Shown: one piece after another, positions 58,401 through 64,000 of the stretch
How positions within the stretch are numbered: position 1 is the stretch's first letter
Layout: every line of letters starts with the position of its first letter
From: Serripes groenlandicus
Taxonomy: Eukaryota > Mollusca > Bivalvia > Cardiida > Cardiidae
NCBI GenBank assembly: GCA_031761405.1
Contig: JASEVX010000097.1
Coordinates: 366,289 to 430,288, forward strand
DNA: 64,000 bases
Reading direction: 5' to 3'
Notes under the pieces: generated by a model
What the model saw: only the letters and a program-made list of their open reading frames with translations
What the model was told of the DNA's origin: nothing
Databases searched by the model: none
Made by a program: the position numbers and the translations under genes

Positions 58401-60855
58401 GCAGTCGGCTGCGATACATCCGGGTGGAATCCGGCTAGCGTTTCTGGGAGCCAGAGTGTGTCACTTTCATTTGACATATATGTCAGGATGCCAGTTAAAC
58501 TCTCTAATTTCCAGCCGGAGTTGGCCGGAGTTGGGCTGCCAGAACGCCAACTTCATGTGAACATTGCAGCCAGCTGCGATAAATCCGGGCGGAATCCGGC
58601 TAGTGCAACTCGGAGCCAGAGTGAGGCACTTTCACCTGACACATGTCACGATGCCAGTTAAGCTTTTTAATTCGAACAGGACGGGTGCAAATTCGGGAAT
58701 ATGTCGGGAAATCCCAACTCCGGCTGGGTTTTGCAGCCGGCTGCGATACATCCGGGTGGAATCCGGCTAGCGTTTCTGGGAGCCAGAGTGTGTCACTTTC
58801 ACCTGACGTATATGTCAGGATGCCAGTTAGACTCTCGAATATCCAGCAATTTCCAGCCGGAGTTAGCCGTAGTTGGGCTGCCAAAACGACAACTTCATGT
58901 GAACATTGCAGCCAGCTGCGATAAATCCGTGCGGAATCCGGCTAGTGCAACTCGGAGCCAGAGTGAGGCACTTTCACCTGACACATGTCACGATGCCAGT
59001 TAAGCTTTCTAATTCGAACAGGACGGGTGCAAAATCGGGAATATGTCGGGAAATCCCAACTCCGGCTGTGCATGGCAGCCGGCTGACGGAATTTGGCGAA
59101 ACCGGATGTCATGCAACAGGAAGTCAGTTTGAGGCGCTTTCAACGGGCATGCTTCAATCCGCCGTCCAAGCCATCTATCTCGAGCAATAGGCACGCCAAA
59201 ACGAGGGTGGGAGCCACTCTGTCGGCCCAACTCCGGCTGGGTTTTACAGCCGGCTGCGATAAATCCGGGTGGTATCCGCCTAGCGTATCTGGGAGCCAGA
59301 GTGTGTCACTTTCACCTGGCATATGCCAGGATGCCAGTTAAACTCTCTAATATCGAGCAATATACAGCCGGAGTTGGGCTGTAGACTTGGCCAAACTGCC
59401 AACTTCATCTGAACATGGCAGCCAGCTGCGATAACTCCGGATGGAATCCGGCTAGTGCGACTCGGAGCCAGACTGAGGCGCTTTCACCTGGCATGCTTCA
59501 ATCCACCGTTCAATCTATCTATCTCGAACAATAGGCACGCCAAAACGGGGGTGAGACCACTCTGTCGACCCAACTCCGGCTGGGTTTTGCAGCCGGCTGC
59601 GATACATCCGGGTGGAATCCGGCTAGCGTGTCTGGGAGCCAGAGTGTGTTACTTTCATTTGACATATATGTCAGGATGCCAGTTAAACTCTAATTTCCAG
59701 CCGGAGTTGGCCGGAGTTGGCCGGAGTTGGGCTGCCAGAACGCCAACTTCATGTGAACATTGCAGCCAGCTGCGATAAATCCGGGCGGAATCCGGCTAGT
59801 GCAACTCGGAGCCAGAGTGAGGCACTTTCACCTGACACATGTCACGATTCCAGTTAAGCTTTTTAATTCGAACAGGACGTGTGCAAAGTCGGGAATATGT
59901 CGGGAAATCCCAACTCCGGCTGGGTTTTGTAGCCGGCTGCGATACATCCGGGTGGAATCCGGCTAGTTTCAGGGAGCCAGAGTGTGTCACTTTCACCTGA
60001 CATATATGTCAGGATGCCAGTTAGACTCTCGAATATCCAGCAATTTTCAGCCGGAGTTAGCCGGAGTTGGGCTGCCAAAACGCCAAATTCGTGTGAACAT
60101 TGCAGCCAGCTGCGATAAATCCGGGCGGAATCCGGCTAGTGGAACTCGGAGCCAGAGTGAGGCACTTTCACCTGACACATGTCACGATGCCAGTTAAGCT
60201 TTCTAATTCGAACAGGACGGGTACAAAGTCGGGAATATGTCGGGAAATCCCAACTCCGGCTGTGCATGGCAGCCGGCTGACGGAACTTGGCGAAACCGGA
60301 TGTCATGCAACAGGAAGTCAGTTTGAGGTGCTTTCACCTGGCATGCTTCAATCCACCGTCCAATCCATCTATCTCGAGCAATAGGCACGCCAAGACGAGG
60401 GTGGGAGCCACTCTGTCGATCCAACTCCGGCTGGGTTTTGCAGCCAGCTGCGATAAATCCGGGTGGAATCCGCCTAGCGTGTCTGGGAGCCAGAGTGTGT
60501 CACTTTCACCTGACATATGCCAGGATGCCAGTTAAACTCTCTAATATCGAGCAATATACAGCCGGAGTTGGGCTGTAGACTTGGCCAAACATGTCACGAT
60601 GCCAGTTAAGCTTTCAAATTCGAACAGGACGGGTGCAAAGTCGGGAATATGTCGGGAAATACCAACTCCGGCTGGGTTTTGCAGCCGGCTGCGATACATC
60701 CGGGTGGAATCTTGCTAGTGCAACTTTGAGCCAGAGTGAGGCACTGTCACCTGACACATGTCACGATGCCAGTTAAGCTCTCTAATTCGAACAGGACGCG
60801 TACAAAGTCGGGAATACGTCGGGAAATCCCAACTCCGGCTGTGCATGGCAGCGGA
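55411..60855. repeat. ~169-bp satellite with ~1.19-kb higher-order units
   Basis: Monomers share 'gcgataaatccgggtggaat', 'ccggctagtg', 'gagccagagtg' and 'gatgccagttaa', spaced 165-175 bp. Seven monomer types repeat as a block: the same frames recur at 56638, 57823, 59009 and 60203 (1,185, 1,186 and 1,194 bp apart). The last block is truncated and ends at 'gtgcatggcagc'. All ORFs here are repeat translation. Confidence 0.93.
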
Positions 60856-62639
60856 AATAACATTCAATTACAAGTCATTTTTAAAATTACTGAAAAATAA
60901 ATAAAAGCTCAAATAATTATCGTACTTATTGTTAGCTATGACGTCAAATTAAAGGTCACCGCAGTGAATTTTACTTTCAATTTCAGAAAATGCATGTTGT
61001 TCTGAAAAATGCTCCGAAACTGTCATTACCATTTTTTCTTTTATTACAAATCAGAGGATAGTCAACTTTATGAAAACAACAAATTCAACTTCAACAAAAC
61101 CATTATTGTCCAATGGAAGACCACTTCAGTCAGATGAATTCATCTGAAATCCCCTAGACAAAATTGTCTGCCGAGCGCTCCAAACCGAATTGATTCCCTT
61201 TGACCTACAGAAATTTCTTAACCTGTACATTTCGTAACCCTACGAAAGTTATTTTGTAACCTTGTGTTTGTTATTTCGTAACCACCTTTGAAACAAACAT
61301 TCTGTCTTTGATAAATTCGTACAAATCATTTATTTGTCTAGAAAAATGTATTTCTGAACTTGTTTTAGTTTTAACTTAAGTTATGCCATTGATTACGGGA
61401 AATAGCAAGTACGCCTATATTGAAGAAATTGTTTAAATGTGTAAACTTACCTTGGATCCGTCTAAGTTTAAATATATAAATCACATTAAAGATCATAAAT
61501 TCTCTTTGTATATTTGTATCATGGAATTAAAAGTTATCTGATCGAATATGAAGTATTTCATTATTGATAGTTCTCCCATGCCGCAATACTATCCATCAAA
61601 ATGTAATAAAAATGACCAGCTATCTCTGCCAAGAAATGGTCTGATACACATAATGTCACTAATGTACAAGACGGATGTTTGATGCAAAGCATCAAAGAGA
61701 AGCCGCAAAATTTCGTTTCACATGAAGAAAAAAGAAAAAAGATCATTTAAATCCACAAACATTAGAACAATTTAATCTGTAGTCAGTAATGCTGATATCG
61801 ATTATTGAAGATATAAGTTTTATGTAGGATATTTAACCTGGCAGGGTCTGTGTTTTAAGTGAATGAGATAATTTAGAGTTAAGCTGATCATAAAAAGTGA
61901 CATATAATACTAAAGATAAATGGACAAGAGGTTATGATAAATTTAAATTAGTACCACAAAACAATCAACTATTTAAATTAGTACCAAAAACAATCAACTA
62001 ATTGTATTGAACAAACGCCCTGTTATGTTCATAAATTATTTAGCAAGATGTTCCAATTTTTACTTAATGTGCTACGTATAAGGTAAAGGCTTAACATAGG
62101 AACTAGTTTCAATTTTTTTGAAAACGTTAAACCAGTGCTTGAAAATTTACTTGAATTTATTTCTCAAACTGTAAATATACCAGTTGATATAAGAGTTGAA
62201 ATGCTGTCTACATTTACAGTGATAAGTTAAATGCAGTTCAGTTAAGCCGATCACACTTTGTTTGTAAGCACCAGAAGATTTCATTTCATTTAAGTATTCT
62301 GGATGTTCACATCGCATCCGTGATAAAACATGTTGTTGGCTAGGCAAAATACACCGATATCGTGTTTACCGCGATATTCATGAAATGTGGAATTGCAACA
62401 GCGAAAAAGAACGAAAGTGATCTTGAAACAGATATTTCTGTGGTTTAAATCTTTTCATGTCTGCATTTTGCGTTGACAATTGTACTCAAAGTTAACTTTG
62501 AATCCAGTATGTACCGAACATGAAAGTCAGATTATTAAAAGCAAAGCAAATAAAAAATGTATGTGAAATTGCGATAAAATGAAAATCTATAAATAGACTA
62601 TAGATGAATGGTACTGTCTTTTATTTTAGCTCTTAACTT
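60856..62639. other. AT-rich intergenic, nothing recognised
   Basis: Short ORFs at 61561-61746 and 62147-62347 (minus strand) have no recognisable features and no splice context that I can support. Confidence 0.5.
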
Positions 62640-62700
62640 GATTCGGGAACCAGAGTCGCTGCGTGGCCGCTTACGACATTTACACACTAGACCAAATTGT
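62640..62700 (-). mobile_element. tRNA-like SINE head, low confidence
   Basis: Minus strand: ggtctagtgtgtaaatg as an A-box-like and ggttcccgaatc as a B-box-like motif, ~35 bp apart. No body is recognised. Confidence 0.35.
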
Positions 62701-62705
62701 CTCTC

Positions 62706-62711
<6 letters not shown>

Positions 62712-62749
<38 letters not shown>
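62712..62749. repeat. (TG)19 microsatellite
   Basis: A perfect 38-bp run of tg, preceded by a short ct-rich run. Confidence 0.98.
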
Positions 62750-62752
<3 letters not shown>

Positions 62753-64000
62753 CTGTACAGAACGTCAACTGAGGACATTTCTTAGAAATAACAGCAGCGA
62801 CTGAGAACATTTCGGACAAGTGAGGACGTCCTCATTTGACAAAAATATAAATTACTCTTAAAATGCTCGTTTTGGGCTAAAACGTAAACAAAAAATATAA
62901 AAAAAAATCGGCCTTAGTCGGAGGTGTCAATGGTCGGGTGTGTCGGTCATGTGTGTTGATTATGAAAATCGCCATATTTTTAGTTTCGCACTCGTTGCCT
63001 CATTTGGCGGTAAACACCAGACAGCATCATAAGCAATCTTGATTTTCAAATAGGCTACGTTATAAGTTGCATCTATTTGTACAAATTATGTGTGATTATG
63101 TTGCAATAAATCCGATAAATGTACAATCATGATTATGTAAGAAATGGATTTTTTAATAATTCGTGATAAATAAAATATGTCATGTATTTTCGCGACCATA
63201 CTTGTACAACTTTTCTAAGAAAATTTAAGGACTGCGATTTCTGTACAGTTATGATTATTCAACATGGAAAATATCTCCACTTAATAAAAGAAGTATACCT
63301 TTTGCTTTTAAGATTCACATGTAAATAATGTATAGTATGAGTAACAGAACAGTAATGTATGACTGACCAGTTGGATAAAATAATTGTTTGTTAGAAAGTC
63401 ATTGATTATTTTATGAAACTATATGGTTCGCCAAATTCAGTATTTTGAGCAGGTAAACAAAAAAGAAAAGAAAACACATGGGGTTTTCTCTAGAAATTAT
63501 CAGTAATGTGTACTTGGACTCAGGGTATAAGTCATGATAAGAGTCACTCTTTATCATGACTAATAGATAGTCAAATAGACATTCTAAAATTCTGTCCATG
63601 CTTTTTAATTTAATGATGTTTAGCCAAACAGGCGCGTAGGAAGGTATTGAACATTGGGGCTGCGAAAGGGGTGTTTACCGTAGGAGTTTCCCCTTCCTTC
63701 GATTCTTTTTTTGAAAATCGCCTCTTACAGTCTACAGACTCAATTTCCAGCACGTTGTTTGTGTTAATTATCAGAAAATTTGTTTGATGTTACTAAGTTA
63801 TTGTACTTAATTCTAGTAAACGACACGAAGGTTTAAAGGGATATATATATTGAGGGTTCTCAATTTCATTTAGTGTATTTATTAAGTACAGAAAAAGACC
63901 AATATAAACAATGATTTAGCATCATAATAAGCACCCGAAAACAAATTGGCTGTTTCCTACCCGAAAATAAATTGGTTGTTTCGTACCCAAACATATATTG
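62750..64000. other. AT-rich intergenic, nothing recognised
   Basis: No supported gene. The last 60 bases contain an imperfect repeat of 'ccgaaaacaaattggctgtt'. Confidence 0.5.

Noticed and set aside
55468..60776. Overlapping ORFs of 60-120 residues on both strands
   Set aside because: Repeat translations of the 169-bp satellite, recurring every ~1.19 kb in several frames.

Overview
This is eukaryotic genomic DNA, most likely from a bivalve mollusc. It is AT-rich and intron-rich, crowded with tRNA-derived SINEs, LINE remnants, foldback elements and satellites, and carries a MEGF/Draper-like receptor with fucolectin-type domains of a kind common in molluscs. The phylum is inferred from remembered protein families, not from a search.

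The main gene lies on the minus strand and spans about 3.6-34.0 kb. I assembled 18 coding exons by eye, each with AG/GT splice sites. The intron phases are mutually compatible throughout: phase 1 from the signal-peptide exon to the transmembrane exon, then phase 2 through the cytoplasmic exons. The joined lengths total 2544 nt, i.e. 847 residues plus stop. Architecture: signal peptide (33.95 kb); two F5/8C or fucolectin-like domains of two exons each (33.1 + 28.4 kb and 20.7 + 18.1 kb); six 46-residue EGF-like modules (17.0-12.0 kb); one transmembrane helix (10.9 kb); six tandemly duplicated cytoplasmic exons (8.4-3.6 kb), the last containing an NPxY motif and the stop codon. The introns hold SINEs, a LINE fragment, palindromic MITE-like elements, a decayed gene between inverted repeats (28.6-31.8 kb), and a 6,852-bp foldback element (21,287-28,138) with a perfect 9-bp target-site duplication.

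From 34 to 64 kb no intact gene was seen. In order: two divergent SINEs; a 30-bp minisatellite plus palindrome (35.0-37.4 kb); two direct copies of a ~3.75-kb segment (37.2-41.0 and 41.9-45.7 kb) that each end in a 58-bp array and flank a fragment of the same gene family that is decayed at 29-31 kb; two 49-bp satellite arrays (48.1-52.0 kb) separated by a piece of a different satellite; a second, 957-bp foldback element with a 9-bp target duplication (53.1-54.1 kb); a ~169-bp-monomer satellite with ~1.19-kb higher-order units (55.4-60.9 kb); and AT-rich sequence with no recognisable content to the end.

The left edge (0.4-1.3 kb) holds a gag-like retroelement ORF running into a 200-bp assembly gap. 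Most long ORFs elsewhere are translations of tandem repeats, not genes.
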